Part shown: piece after piece, positions 14,853 to 21,655 of the stretch
Layout of the letters: every line of letters starts with the position of its first letter
How positions within the stretch are numbered: position 1 is the first letter of the stretch
Origin: an uncultured bacterium
GTDB taxonomy: Bacteria > Patescibacteriota > Minisyncoccia > Phycocordibacterales > CAIZLB01
DNA length: 27,166 nt
NCBI GenBank assembly: GCA_903952785.1
Contig: CAJBHC010000049.1
Span: 1 to 27,166 of the forward strand
Direction: 5' to 3'
Program-made: the position numbers and the translations under genes
Notes under the pieces: model-generated
Seen by the model: the letters and a program-made list of their open reading frames with translations, nothing else
Told to the model about the DNA's origin: nothing
The model's database searches: none

Positions 14853-15554
14853 TTATTGAGGACCATTTTTACAATTAACTCCTGATGAATTTTCTACTCT
14901 TATCTGCCCCGTGACCTCTATGATGATGGCTCTACAATTAGAATTATCAACGTTATTAACAACAATAACTGCTGGATTTTTTATGGATTTTTCAAAATCC
15001 CCACCACCGCTTGGCTCCACCCAAAAACTAGCCTCTGGATTTGGTCTTCTAAACATTATAGATAGTTTGGATACAGCATTTGAACCCAATGCAGTACAAG
15101 GAACCTGAGCTCCTGACCCCTGATCTTTATTCCCCACACAAATGGCCTTTATCTTATTACCTCTTTGATTTCTAACTTCATATAGAGATTGAAGCTCTGA
15201 TGACATGGCGCCAGATATGTATGTATTATTAATATCAGAATCTCCAAAAACAACAAATTGATATGGTGTACTCATATCAAAATATGCACCATACCCTTTA
15301 TCAAAAGTAGCCCCCGATGCTCTAACTCCAACACCATAGGTCTGCGCTTCTCTAACAGCAAGCGCTGTCTCATAAGCCAAGTTGGTTATCATAATATTAC
15401 TATTCAACCCAGCTTGATTAAATAAAGCTATGCCCATGACAAGGGTGAAAATAGCAAGCACAACCAAAAGTTCAATCAATGTAAAGCCAGCTTTTTTAAC
15501 ACCTGAAATAACGTATCGTTTATTTTTATTTTGACTATAAACTAGTACTTTCAT
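14853..15554 (-). CDS. Minor type IV pilin, FimT/GspH-like, first gene of the operon
   Basis: 233 residues. The leader ends KKAG before FTLIELLVVLAIFTLVMGI, with Glu5 present. NLAYETALAVREAQTYGVGVR is the hallmark of GspH/FimT proteins, which form the tip assembly of type IV pili and type II secretion pseudopili. It is the first of four co-directional pilin genes. An 8-base perfect inverted repeat with a TACAAT box lies just upstream, and the -10 box ends 7 bases before the ATG. The motor and membrane genes of the pilus are not in this window. Confidence 0.87.
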   Translation of the reverse strand: MKVLVYSQNKNKRYVISGVKKAGFTLIELLVVLAIFTLVMGIALFNQAGLNSNIMITNLAYETALAVREAQTYGVGVRASGATFDKGYGAYFDMSTPYQFVVFGDSDINNTYISGAMSSELQSLYEVRNQRGNKIKAICVGNKDQGSGAQVPCTALGSNAVSKLSIMFRRPNPEASFWVEPSGGGDFEKSIKNPAVIVVNNVDNSNCRAIIIEVTGQIRVENSSGVNCKNGPQ

Positions 15555-15558
15555 TAGC

Positions 15559-15577
15559 TATATTGTAACACAATATA
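15559..15577 (-). promoter_or_regulatory. Inverted repeat and -10 box before the pilin operon
   Basis: TATATTGT-AAC-ACAATATA is a perfect 8-base inverted repeat ending 5 bases before ATG 15554. On the minus strand it contains TACAAT (15567-15562), 7 bases from the ATG. It could be an operator over the promoter or a short 5' hairpin. No binding protein can be named. Confidence 0.45.
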
Positions 15578-15761
15578 AAACAAGAAAACAGCAACTATAA
15601 ATACTGATTTCGGTAACACTCAACTGTTAATCAATAAGACAACTTTGTATTTTATCACGGCATTTTTTGAGAATCCGATTATTGATACAAAGGCAAGGTC
15701 TGTTTATTATGCAACGTATCAAACGCACACCAACTAATATTGATGATTAAAATAATTAACT

Positions 15762-15783
15762 AAAAAACCCCGAAACTCGGGGT
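15762..15783 (-). terminator. Strong intrinsic terminator after the Ala/Glu-rich gene
   Basis: On the minus strand ACCCCGA-GTT-TCGGGGT is a 7-bp GC-rich stem followed by six T (15767-15762). It lies 31 bases past the stop of the 15815-15991 gene and supports that short gene being real and monocistronic. Confidence 0.88.
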
Positions 15784-15814
15784 GCCTAGTATAGAGATTG
15801 CTCTCTAGTTTTAC

Positions 15815-15991
15815 TTACGCTGTAGCTTCTGCTGGAGCAACTTCTTCTGCTACAACTTCTGCTGGAGCCTCGGTTCCCTCCCCAACTGCAACTTCAACCG
15901 CTGCTGCTGCCTCTGCTGCTAACTTAGCTGCCTCTTCTGCTGCGATTTCTTCTGCTGTCTTTACTACACCATCAATGTTTGAATCTGTCAT
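15815..15991 (-). CDS. Small acidic Ala/Glu-rich protein (58 residues)
   Basis: ATG 15991 opens 58 codons ending TAA 15815. The product begins MTDSNIDGVV and continues as Ala, Glu and Val runs (EEIAAEEAAKLAAEAAAA, then TEAPAEVVAEEVAPAEATA). The first half is predicted to be a charged helix or short coiled coil and the second a Pro/Ala/Glu tail. It is strongly acidic, with no membrane segment or Cys. A TAAAAT box ends 6 bases before the ATG and a strong terminator follows, so it is a self-contained transcription unit. I do not recognise a family. It could be a small structural or nucleic-acid-mimic protein, but nothing beyond composition supports that. Confidence 0.7.
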   Translation of the reverse strand: MTDSNIDGVVKTAEEIAAEEAAKLAAEAAAAVEVAVGEGTEAPAEVVAEEVAPAEATA

Positions 15992-16079
15992 ATTAGTATT
16001 TTAAATTTATGTCTTATTAAATGCGACTTGCGGAGTATACTACACATATCTCTAATATACTAATTTCTTAACTAATAGA

Positions 16080-16745
16080 TTATAAATCCACCGGGCCATA
16101 AAAACATTCTTCTCTCCCCGTATACACCGCCCACATCCTATCTCCATAACAATAATGCCACCACTCACCTGGATACCAGACAAACCCGGCATCAACTAAA
16201 GCATCACGAAGGATTTTTCTATTCTCAATTTGAATATTTGATAGATCAAAACATTCCATCGGATATTTACTTTGAATTTCAACACTCGCTGGTTCCGACG
16301 GATAATCTGTTCCCATATCTAATAATTCACCATTTGAAAAACAAAGTGTTACATCCACCGCTCCACCACAATGATGATTTGCCAAAGGGTTCGGTCTTGC
16401 AATTACAAGCTTAACTTTATTTTCAATTTGTTCATCATTAAAGTATGGATTTTCTGATTTAATATTTTCAAAAAGCTTATTCCATGAATTTTCTTGATTC
16501 TTCAACGTTCTGTAGCCTTCTATTAAAACTAAACTGATGCCGTCCGGAAGAAGATTTGAAGCTTCGATCATTTTTTCCACAACACTCTTTCTAACAAAGT
16601 AGATTGGATCATAATCAGTCTCGAACATATTCACAATTTTAATTTTGTCAGTTTCTAAAACCTCAATCAAAGGTTCATTGTTTTCTTTTATAACAATGTT
16701 TTGCCAGGCGGATTTTGGTAGTGTTTTCGTTATTTGGTTAGTCAT
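16080..16745 (-). CDS. VanX-family D-alanyl-D-alanine dipeptidase (M15D)
   Basis: 221 residues. It cleaves D-Ala-D-Ala. The zinc site is intact: His124 and Asp131 in NHHCGGAVDVTL and His197 in GEWWHYCYGD, with catalytic Glu194. The Arg in EGYRT (about 79) matches the transition-state Arg of VanX. No signal peptide is visible, so it should act in the cytosol, as VanX and DdpX do. There is no vanA or vanH nearby, so vancomycin resistance is not implied; recycling or scavenging of peptidoglycan dipeptide is more likely. The gene is divergent from the secreted protein at 16839 and shares its 93-base upstream region. Confidence 0.9.
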   Translation of the reverse strand: MTNQITKTLPKSAWQNIVIKENNEPLIEVLETDKIKIVNMFETDYDPIYFVRKSVVEKMIEASNLLPDGISLVLIEGYRTLKNQENSWNKLFENIKSENPYFNDEQIENKVKLVIARPNPLANHHCGGAVDVTLCFSNGELLDMGTDYPSEPASVEIQSKYPMECFDLSNIQIENRKILRDALVDAGFVWYPGEWWHYCYGDRMWAVYTGREECFYGPVDL

Positions 16746-16785
16746 ACCTGCTTATTATTCTCTATGTGGTTATACTACAACAAAA

Positions 16786-16794
16786 TGTTATAAT
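16786..16794 (+). promoter_or_regulatory. Extended -10 promoter of the secreted protein gene
   Basis: TGTTATAAT on the plus strand: an extended TGn motif with a perfect TATAAT at 16789-16794. The -35 region is poor, as is common for extended -10 promoters. Transcription would start near 16801, about 38 bases before the ATG, giving one of the few real leaders in the window. Confidence 0.6.
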
Positions 16795-16838
16795 AGTCAC
16801 ATACAGTTTTTCAGTTATTATTTATATAAAAAAACAAA

Positions 16839-17525
16839 ATGCGTATGTACAAAATTATAATTATGCTAGTTGCAGTAATTGCAATAGCTGGTATCGCGAG
16901 CGCTGAGGTTGTGTCCACCTCTACATCACAAGCAGGTCTTCCAATTCAGACTGGAGGAAATCAACTAGGTAACATGTTAGGTGATAATTCCCAAAATGAT
17001 GACAGAGGTATGGGCGATGGGGTCAAAGCAGACAAAAAAGGCCGCTTAATGCGTGGAGGAAAAGAGGTTGTTCTAACTGTCGCATCAAATGGTGACACTG
17101 TTTTAAGAGGAGTTGTGACAGCAATAAGTGGCAGCAGTCTATCTGTAAAGACATGGGGTGGAGTTTGGACAATAGATCTTTCAAAACTTCCAAGTGGTTT
17201 TCAGCAAACTGATGCTGCAAAAATTAAAGTTGGAGATTTTGTTGGGGTAAATGGAATCATGGATCAGACAACACAAATAATTGTTGCTAAGTTTGAAAGA
17301 ATTTGGGATCCATCTAAACCAGGAGCAAGAGTTGGAGAAAACGATGAAAATAGAAGTGGGGCATCAACAGATATGAGGCCCCCAAGGCCAGAAGTCATAT
17401 TTGGTACATCAACAAACATGATGCCTCCGAGAAGAGATGGCCAAAATGGAACATCAACTCTTGATGGTCGCGAAAGACAAGGTGAAGGTAGAAGAATTCC
17501 TCCACCACAATTTCCAAGGAACTAG
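16839..17525 (+). CDS. Secreted protein with DUF5666-like domain
   Basis: 228 residues, the only long plus-strand gene. A signal peptide (residues 1-22, ending ASA) precedes a Ser/Gln/Asn linker, then a compact beta domain (about 75-155): GDTVLRGVVTAISGSSLSV...WTIDLSKL...IKVGDFVGVNGIMD...VAKFERI. This alternation is like the OB-type DUF5666 domain found in exported bacterial proteins. The C-terminal third is disordered and repeats a degenerate unit: GASTDMRPPRPE, GTSTNMMPPRRD, GTSTLDGRER. Met3 could also be the start. A bidirectional hairpin terminator follows. Function unknown; an extracytoplasmic place is well supported. Confidence 0.8.
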   Translation: MRMYKIIIMLVAVIAIAGIASAEVVSTSTSQAGLPIQTGGNQLGNMLGDNSQNDDRGMGDGVKADKKGRLMRGGKEVVLTVASNGDTVLRGVVTAISGSSLSVKTWGGVWTIDLSKLPSGFQQTDAAKIKVGDFVGVNGIMDQTTQIIVAKFERIWDPSKPGARVGENDENRSGASTDMRPPRPEVIFGTSTNMMPPRRDGQNGTSTLDGRERQGEGRRIPPPQFPRN

Positions 17526-17562
17526 ATATATCAATTGGAATTAATAAGATTCAAAGATACAC

Positions 17563-17600
17563 AAAATACACCAAACTTATCAGCTGGTGTATTTTATTTT
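17563..17600. terminator. Bidirectional terminator between convergent genes
   Basis: AAAATACACCA (17563-17573) and TGGTGTATTTT (17585-17595) form a perfect 11-bp stem with an 11-base loop and T-runs on both strands. It separates the plus-strand secreted-protein gene from the convergent CapA-like gene, which ends at 17608. Confidence 0.85.
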
Positions 17601-17607
17601 ATGCATT

Positions 17608-18963
17608 TTACAAGCCCCTAACCCCACTCATTCCAGGCAGAATCTTATCATTCAAAAACTTTCTGTATGTCTCCAATCTACCAGACTCTGTTTTTGTTAC
17701 TTCAATATCTTCAGGAATTTTATTAGCATCCAACGGAAGAACAGCAAAATACTTAGATCCGTCCTTATTAGTTCCCCGCTTAACCCAAGTTCCAAAAAAT
17801 TCCGGCTGAATAGATATTGACGATGAAGCTACGCCAGCCCCACCCTGCGTCCCATTTTTCAAAATATCCACCTTTAGAATTCCGCCCAAATCCGTATACA
17901 AATTAGGCATTCCAGATATAAAATTACTTAGTGAATATATAACTAAACACTTTTTATCGTTTGTAGAATTATTTAAATAAACGATAGGCTGCAATACGTG
18001 TGGATGATCGCCAAGAATAATATCGGCGCCATTGTCACACGCAAGTTGTGCAAGCGAGCGTTGCGATGCATTTTCCACTCTTGAATATTCAACACCAAAG
18101 TGAAGGGCGACGGTTATGATATCAACATTTTGATTCTTCAAGTCGCCGATATCTTTTGTGATTTGTTCCTTATTAATATATGATATCATCCCCACTTTAT
18201 TTTTTGGCAGCGTCATACCGTTGGTATCATATGTGTAAGCAAGGAATCCAACCTTGATTCCATTCTTTTCTGTAATTTGGTAATTTATAGTTGACGATGT
18301 GGAATTATCCATCGTCATCACAGTACCCACCTCCCGCACACCAAGCGGAATCATTCCTTCGTCCACCACATTTTGAATTGTATTTGAAAGACCAACTGCC
18401 CCCCTATCTAGTGCATGATTATTTGACAATGAAAGATGTGTAAAATAATTCTTTTTCAACTCACCTAGAATTTCTATTGGTGCATTAAACTTTGGATATC
18501 CGGAATATTTTAATTCCTTTCCAGCAACAGGAGTTTCTAGATTGGCGTAGACAATATCGCCATCTTTTAGATATGAATTTACATTTTTAAAATATTCAGA
18601 CAGATCATAAGAATCTGTTGTCTTATCATAAGCAGAATCAATTTGAATCTGATGCATCATTATATCCCCAACAGCAAGCATGGTTATTTTTTTGACAACC
18701 TTAGGCTGAACAGGTTCGGCAACTTGAGCAGTCTCAGAGTCTAAGACGTTTGCTGATTGATCTGTTCTTTGTTCTGACGTTAGCGATACCATCGCTGACA
18801 CATCTGACAGCAAACTTGAGAACGTAGAAGAGAACACGGAAGCAAGACCTGCTTGGTCACCAAAACTTAAATTTGTTTTCTGTTGATAATAAACGGTAGA
18901 CACAAAAGAGCAGGCTATAAGCAAAAATAAAATGGTATATAAGATATAGTGATTATTTTTCAT
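17608..18963 (-). CDS. CapA-family (PGA_cap) metallophosphatase-like protein, membrane-anchored
   Basis: 451 residues. One N-terminal helix (about 8-25) anchors an outside domain of the CapA fold: TMLAVGDIMMH at the first metal motif, YANLETPVAG, LSLSNNHALDRG with the Asn-His pair, VALHFGVEYS, and GADIILGDHPHVLQP with the final His pair. Family knowledge: CapA-like proteins belong to the calcineurin-like superfamily and include poly-gamma-glutamate synthesis and retention proteins. CapB and CapC are absent here, so capsule synthesis is not shown, and an envelope polymer hydrolase or transferase is equally possible. The gene stands alone, with an inverted repeat at its promoter. Confidence 0.88.
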   Translation of the reverse strand: MKNNHYILYTILFLLIACSFVSTVYYQQKTNLSFGDQAGLASVFSSTFSSLLSDVSAMVSLTSEQRTDQSANVLDSETAQVAEPVQPKVVKKITMLAVGDIMMHQIQIDSAYDKTTDSYDLSEYFKNVNSYLKDGDIVYANLETPVAGKELKYSGYPKFNAPIEILGELKKNYFTHLSLSNNHALDRGAVGLSNTIQNVVDEGMIPLGVREVGTVMTMDNSTSSTINYQITEKNGIKVGFLAYTYDTNGMTLPKNKVGMISYINKEQITKDIGDLKNQNVDIITVALHFGVEYSRVENASQRSLAQLACDNGADIILGDHPHVLQPIVYLNNSTNDKKCLVIYSLSNFISGMPNLYTDLGGILKVDILKNGTQGGAGVASSSISIQPEFFGTWVKRGTNKDGSKYFAVLPLDANKIPEDIEVTKTESGRLETYRKFLNDKILPGMSGVRGL

Positions 18964-18971
18964 AAGAAAAG

Positions 18972-18993
18972 ATGTGCTTATATTTTAGCACAT
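18972..18993 (-). promoter_or_regulatory. Inverted repeat at the CapA-like gene promoter
   Basis: ATGTGCT (18972-18978) and AGCACAT (18987-18993) are perfect 7-base inverted arms with an 8-base AT spacer; TAAAAT on the minus strand lies within it. It starts 8 bases before ATG 18963. It may be an operator or a 5' hairpin. Confidence 0.4.
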
Positions 18994-19042
18994 AAAATGT
19001 ATAGACGCTCAGTGAGTTTTTATTAGTTGGATCGTGTCTATA

Positions 19043-19417
19043 TTAAGCTGAAAACATTAATACTAGTCCGATAATAAGTACCACAAACCCTCCAAAAGTT
19101 AAGACACCACCAGACTTAAAGTTTTTATAAATTGAAGTTACAGCTGATGGAAGTATTAAAAGAGCAATTCCTTTTAATAACATTAACCAGCCTAATATTG
19201 TAATCAAAATTTCTACATTAGAATTCCAAGATTCCATGAAGGTTATGACGATGGCCCCCATCGTTAAAGACAAAAATCCGAAGGTCCACATAAGGGCTCC
19301 GTTCTTTGTAGACTCCTCTAATAAAGCGGTTACAGCTTTTTTGTTAGTAAATAACGATACCCCCAGTACGACAAATATTATTCCTAATATGTGAGCGATA
19401 ATTATTGATGATTGCAT
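19043..19417 (-). CDS. Four-helix integral membrane protein, unknown
   Basis: 124 residues, almost wholly hydrophobic, with four helices (about 5-22, 43-60, 68-88 and 102-122). The loops are short: KKAVTALLEESTKNG, ESWNSN and KNFKSGG. It has no signal peptide and no conserved charged residue inside a helix, so nothing points to a transporter mechanism. It resembles small inner-membrane proteins annotated only as domains of unknown function. It lies 79 bases upstream of the CapA-like gene on the same strand. Confident as a gene, function unknown. Confidence 0.75.
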   Translation of the reverse strand: MQSSIIIAHILGIIFVVLGVSLFTNKKAVTALLEESTKNGALMWTFGFLSLTMGAIVITFMESWNSNVEILITILGWLMLLKGIALLILPSAVTSIYKNFKSGGVLTFGGFVVLIIGLVLMFSA

Positions 19418-19565
19418 ATGTTTGTTTTATCCAGCCGGCGATTTAGCAAACGATTCAGCATAATCACCTGCTGGGTTAATTTTAATAATAATTATAATAA
19501 ATCCCTATCAATATAATTATACACCCAAAATGAGATGTTGGGGTATGGGTCTCCGAGACTTGAAT

Positions 19566-19593
19566 TTGACAAGCAATTTAGTTTTGATATTAT
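19566..19593 (+). promoter_or_regulatory. Plus-strand promoter with perfect -35
   Basis: TTGACA (19566-19571), a 16-base spacer and TATTAT (19588-19593). It points into the 3' end of the PemK-like toxin gene from the opposite strand. Ten bases past the -10 box an ATG (19604) opens 14 codons. The product would be an antisense RNA or a tiny peptide. Promoter quality is high by eye; activity is inferred. Confidence 0.5.
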
Positions 19594-19619
19594 ATGGGCA
19601 CAAATGGGGTATCCCGTAC

Positions 19620-19644
19620 GTCCGAGCTCCAAAAGAGCTCGGAC
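19620..19644. other. Perfect 10-bp hairpin directly after the PemK-like stop
   Basis: GTCCGAGCTC (19620-19629), loop CAAAA, then GAGCTCGGAC (19635-19644). It abuts the toxin stop codon (19647-19645). Neither strand has a strong T-run next to it, so it is not a classic intrinsic terminator. It could protect the 3' end or structure the opposing plus-strand transcript. Confidence 0.6.
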
Positions 19645-20038
19645 TTAACGTTTAAATCTTACAATTTTTACTATTGAATCTTGAACTCTTAAGAAATCTA
19701 GCTCTGACAAATATCCAATTTTTGTGTCCAATCTCTTTGTATCCAACAACCTAAGTTGAGAAAGTATAACTGACTGCTCTACATCTTTAAGTACCACTTT
19801 CATGTAATATATATTTTCTTTTGGTACTCATTGGTATTCCCCAAAATATATTGTTATTAAATTTTTTGAACACTAAAACAGGCCTACGAAAAACATTACC
19901 TTTTCCATTTTGTTCATCGCCAATATTCTCACCTAAAGAACACCAATAAACTTCTCTCTCATTGATAACTGTTCCTGTTCTTGGTTGAGAATCTATATAA
20001 ATCTTTGCGTGTATCCAATCTAAAAATCTTTTGAACAT
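19645..20038 (-). CDS. PemK/MazF-family toxin, interrupted by a single-base frameshift
   Basis: From ATG 20038 the frame encodes the MazF/PemK core (REVYWCSLGENIGDEQNG, FRRPVLVFKKF, FWGIPMSTK) and then stops early at 19787. The rest of the family (VILSQLRLLDTKRL, IGYLSELDF) continues in another frame to stop 19645. Removing one A from the run at the junction (ACCAAAAGAAAAT, minus strand) gives 130 residues, the normal size. The interruption falls in an A-rich tract, so sequencing error, recent decay or slippage are all possible. MazF-type toxins cut RNA at short sequences. No antitoxin gene is visible on either side, so this is an orphan, as often seen in small-genome bacteria. Confidence 0.75.
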
Positions 20039-20203
20039 TCGAACAGCTTAACAAAACACCCCCGAAGTTTTTATACCCAGTAGGTGAGCCCCACGGCGAT
20101 TGTGCTCAATCGTCTGCTGAATCAAATAATTTATAATAAATTCCTGCAGATTTTATGGAATTTTACCTTATCTGTGTGCCAAATGCGCCTCACATAAAAA
20201 CGC

Positions 20204-20231
20204 TTGACAAAACTAAATAGTCTGCTAGTAT
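20204..20231 (+). promoter_or_regulatory. Strong plus-strand promoter before the structured region
   Basis: TTGACA (20204-20209), a 16-base spacer and TAGTAT (20226-20231), preceded by the extended TGC motif. By eye it is the best promoter in the window. No credible protein gene follows, which points to a non-coding transcript starting near GGG at 20235-20237. Confidence 0.6.
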
Positions 20232-20236
20232 TTTGG

Positions 20237-20648
20237 GCATAACGTTCTTTTAGGAGATTTCAGGGCTTGGAGGATGGATATATACGGCTTATATTAAGGC
20301 CTTATATACCCACCCTCCACGCGCCATGTAGGCGTTGACGAGAGCGGGGAACTAACCCCAAATACAAACACACCAACCCCAAACACACCAATGCGACACC
20401 AACTCATCAACAGTACCAATTATTCCGAAATTACCGCCCGCAGCTCCGGCCACCCGAAAGCCAATTTGTCCTCCGACCTCTGCACCCGCCCCGGCACCCG
20501 CTTCGCCGGCGCCGCTCAGCACTAGGCCGCCGCGACCGGGTTCGTTATGAATCAATCAGGGGGTTTTGCGAAACCCAAAAACATGAATGATCCGACCGAA
20601 CCACCCCTTGCGTCGCTTCCAACCAGGAAGCGGCGCATATTCTTTTAC
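20237..20648 (+). ncRNA. Candidate structured RNA of about 410 nt
   Basis: Downstream of a consensus promoter lie: a long interrupted hairpin (20269-20318; GGAGG...TATATA pairing TATATA...CCTCC), CGCC-ATGTA-GGCG (20322-20334), GGGG-AACTAA-CCCC (20346-20359), a single-stranded-looking C/A-rich stretch, a GC-rich block, GGGTTT-TGCG-AAACCC (20561-20576) and a long final stem at 20609-20637. I compared it by memory with RNase P RNA, tmRNA, SRP RNA and 6S RNA and found none of their conserved motifs, apart from a TGCGAAACCC string that also occurs in tmRNA. An mRNA leader or a decayed element is the main alternative. Confidence 0.4.
20609..20648 (+). terminator. Terminator-like stem ending the candidate RNA
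   Basis: GCGTCGCTTCC (20610-20620), loop AACCA and GGAAGCGGCGC (20626-20636) pair over 11 bp with one G-T, extended by T-A at 20609/20637, then ATATTCTTTT. The T-run is moderate and only on the plus strand. Confidence 0.55.
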
Positions 20649-20668
20649 CTAATTTTTAATTTCCACGT

Positions 20669-21628
20669 TTATCTAAAAAACACGGATCCGCTATCCATCT
20701 TAAGTCCCAAGACTAACTCGCCCTTGGAAGTGAAAAGAAAGTTTTGCACTTCAGCTAGCATCTTAGAAAAATCCGCCTCCTGTGATCCTTCGCAAAACAT
20801 TAATGTAGACATCATTTTAGTAAACGATATTTGATTTCCCTTCACCGTATATTCCCCACCTACTCCATTACAATCCGTTGTAGCAGAAAAAGTTTTGTCC
20901 GTCTTAAGAGTCAGGGTAAATTTTCCAGGAACCTTTGGTGTGACGCCTTTATCATCGCTATAAGTAGTATTAATCCAATTCCAACTTTTCATACTAAGAG
21001 TCATTATTGCAGGATCAGCTTCGCCCTCAAAATTCTGAGCCACTTCTCCAAATTGAGCGGAAGGTGCATTTGTCACAGGATCCACTTCAGTATCAACTTT
21101 CAAAACAATTGTCTTACCAACAGAAGGAGGGGCGGTAAAGCTGTCGCCTTGATTTCTATCGGCATAATTTACGACAATAGTATTATTCGCTCCAGTGTCA
21201 ATTGATTGAGGTGCGATTCTATCGCCAAGCAAAACTGCATCTACCGCAACCTTGCCGGTACGTTTATTCAAAAGAGTTGTTACATAATAAAATGTGCCAG
21301 TTCCACCTGTGTTTTGTGTGACGATGAACGCCGAGTCCTCCGTTCCATCTTTATCAAAATCTCCCTTCAAATCATTTCCAAAATATTTTGTAACAATTTT
21401 TGAAGCAGAGCCTGGAGCTGATTCTGTAGTCGCAATACCGTTTTCCAACTTAACTTCCTGACCATTTATTTTGTAAGTTGCATCATACGCTTTGATTTGA
21501 GGGCTAACTCCCCCACTGTTGTTTTGCATATAAATATCACTATCTCCGCTAAATTTATATGCTCCAATTATTGCGATAAGTATGACAACCGCACCTACAA
21601 TAATGAGAATTCTTTTTGATGTTTTCAT
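20669..21628 (-). CDS. Membrane-anchored protein with C-terminal META (HslJ-type) domain
   Basis: About 319 residues from ATG 21628; a longer TTG reading is less likely because a TATAAT box lies 6 bases before this ATG. One N-terminal helix (about 5-22) anchors the protein. The middle part (about 50-190) has a GDFDKDGTEDSAFIV segment, like calcium-binding or FG-GAP-type acidic loops, within an unknown beta domain. The last 110 residues are a META domain: SWNWINTTY, FTLTLKTDKTFSATTDCNGVGGEYTV, TLMFCEG and FLFTSKGELVL, with the two Cys that pair in HslJ-like proteins. META domains occur in heat-inducible lipoproteins and exported proteins without a known enzymatic role. There is no lipobox. It stands 28 bases after a pilin gene. 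Confidence 0.85.
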   Translation of the reverse strand: MKTSKRILIIVGAVVILIAIIGAYKFSGDSDIYMQNNSGGVSPQIKAYDATYKINGQEVKLENGIATTESAPGSASKIVTKYFGNDLKGDFDKDGTEDSAFIVTQNTGGTGTFYYVTTLLNKRTGKVAVDAVLLGDRIAPQSIDTGANNTIVVNYADRNQGDSFTAPPSVGKTIVLKVDTEVDPVTNAPSAQFGEVAQNFEGEADPAIMTLSMKSWNWINTTYSDDKGVTPKVPGKFTLTLKTDKTFSATTDCNGVGGEYTVKGNQISFTKMMSTLMFCEGSQEADFSKMLAEVQNFLFTSKGELVLGLKMDSGSVFFR

Positions 21629-21634
21629 GTATAT

Positions 21635-21640
21635 ATTATA
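21635..21640 (-). promoter_or_regulatory. -10 box of the META-domain gene
   Basis: TATAAT on the minus strand (21640-21635), followed by ATATAC and ATG 21628. The distance puts the transcript start at the initiation codon, and decides the start. The -35 region is weak. Confidence 0.5.
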
Positions 21641-21655
21641 CACCAAAAGCTGAGT

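Larger units (their letters stand above)
20039..20668. other. Long stretch without a convincing protein gene
   Basis: 630 bases between the PemK-like start and the META-domain stop. The first part is AT-rich and holds a plus-strand consensus promoter (20204-20231). From about 20260 there are several hairpins, then a C/A-rich tract with a repeated AAACACACCAA (20350-20392), and a GC-rich block (about 20430-20545) unlike the rest of the window. A terminator-like stem closes it at 20609-20637. A 67-codon Gly/Ala-rich minus-strand reading frame (20352-20555) exists, but I do not trust it. Confidence 0.7.

Noticed and set aside
17608..18963. Poly-gamma-glutamate capsule locus
   Set aside because: Only the CapA-like protein is present; no CapB ligase or CapC is nearby.
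20352..20555. Minus-strand 67-codon Gly/Ala-rich reading frame
   Set aside because: Composition follows the GC-rich block, the end (HWCVWGWCVCIWG) comes from a simple C/A repeat, there is no promoter, and it opposes a strong plus-strand promoter.
20561..20576. tmRNA, because TGCGAAACCC resembles its 5' region
   Set aside because: No matching tRNA-like 5' and 3' ends, no tag reading frame ending in Ala-Ala, and the transcript ends do not pair.
20547..20834. Plus-strand 95-codon frame starting MNQSGGFAKP
   Set aside because: It runs through the terminator-like stem and then antisense into the META-domain gene, and shows no family signal.
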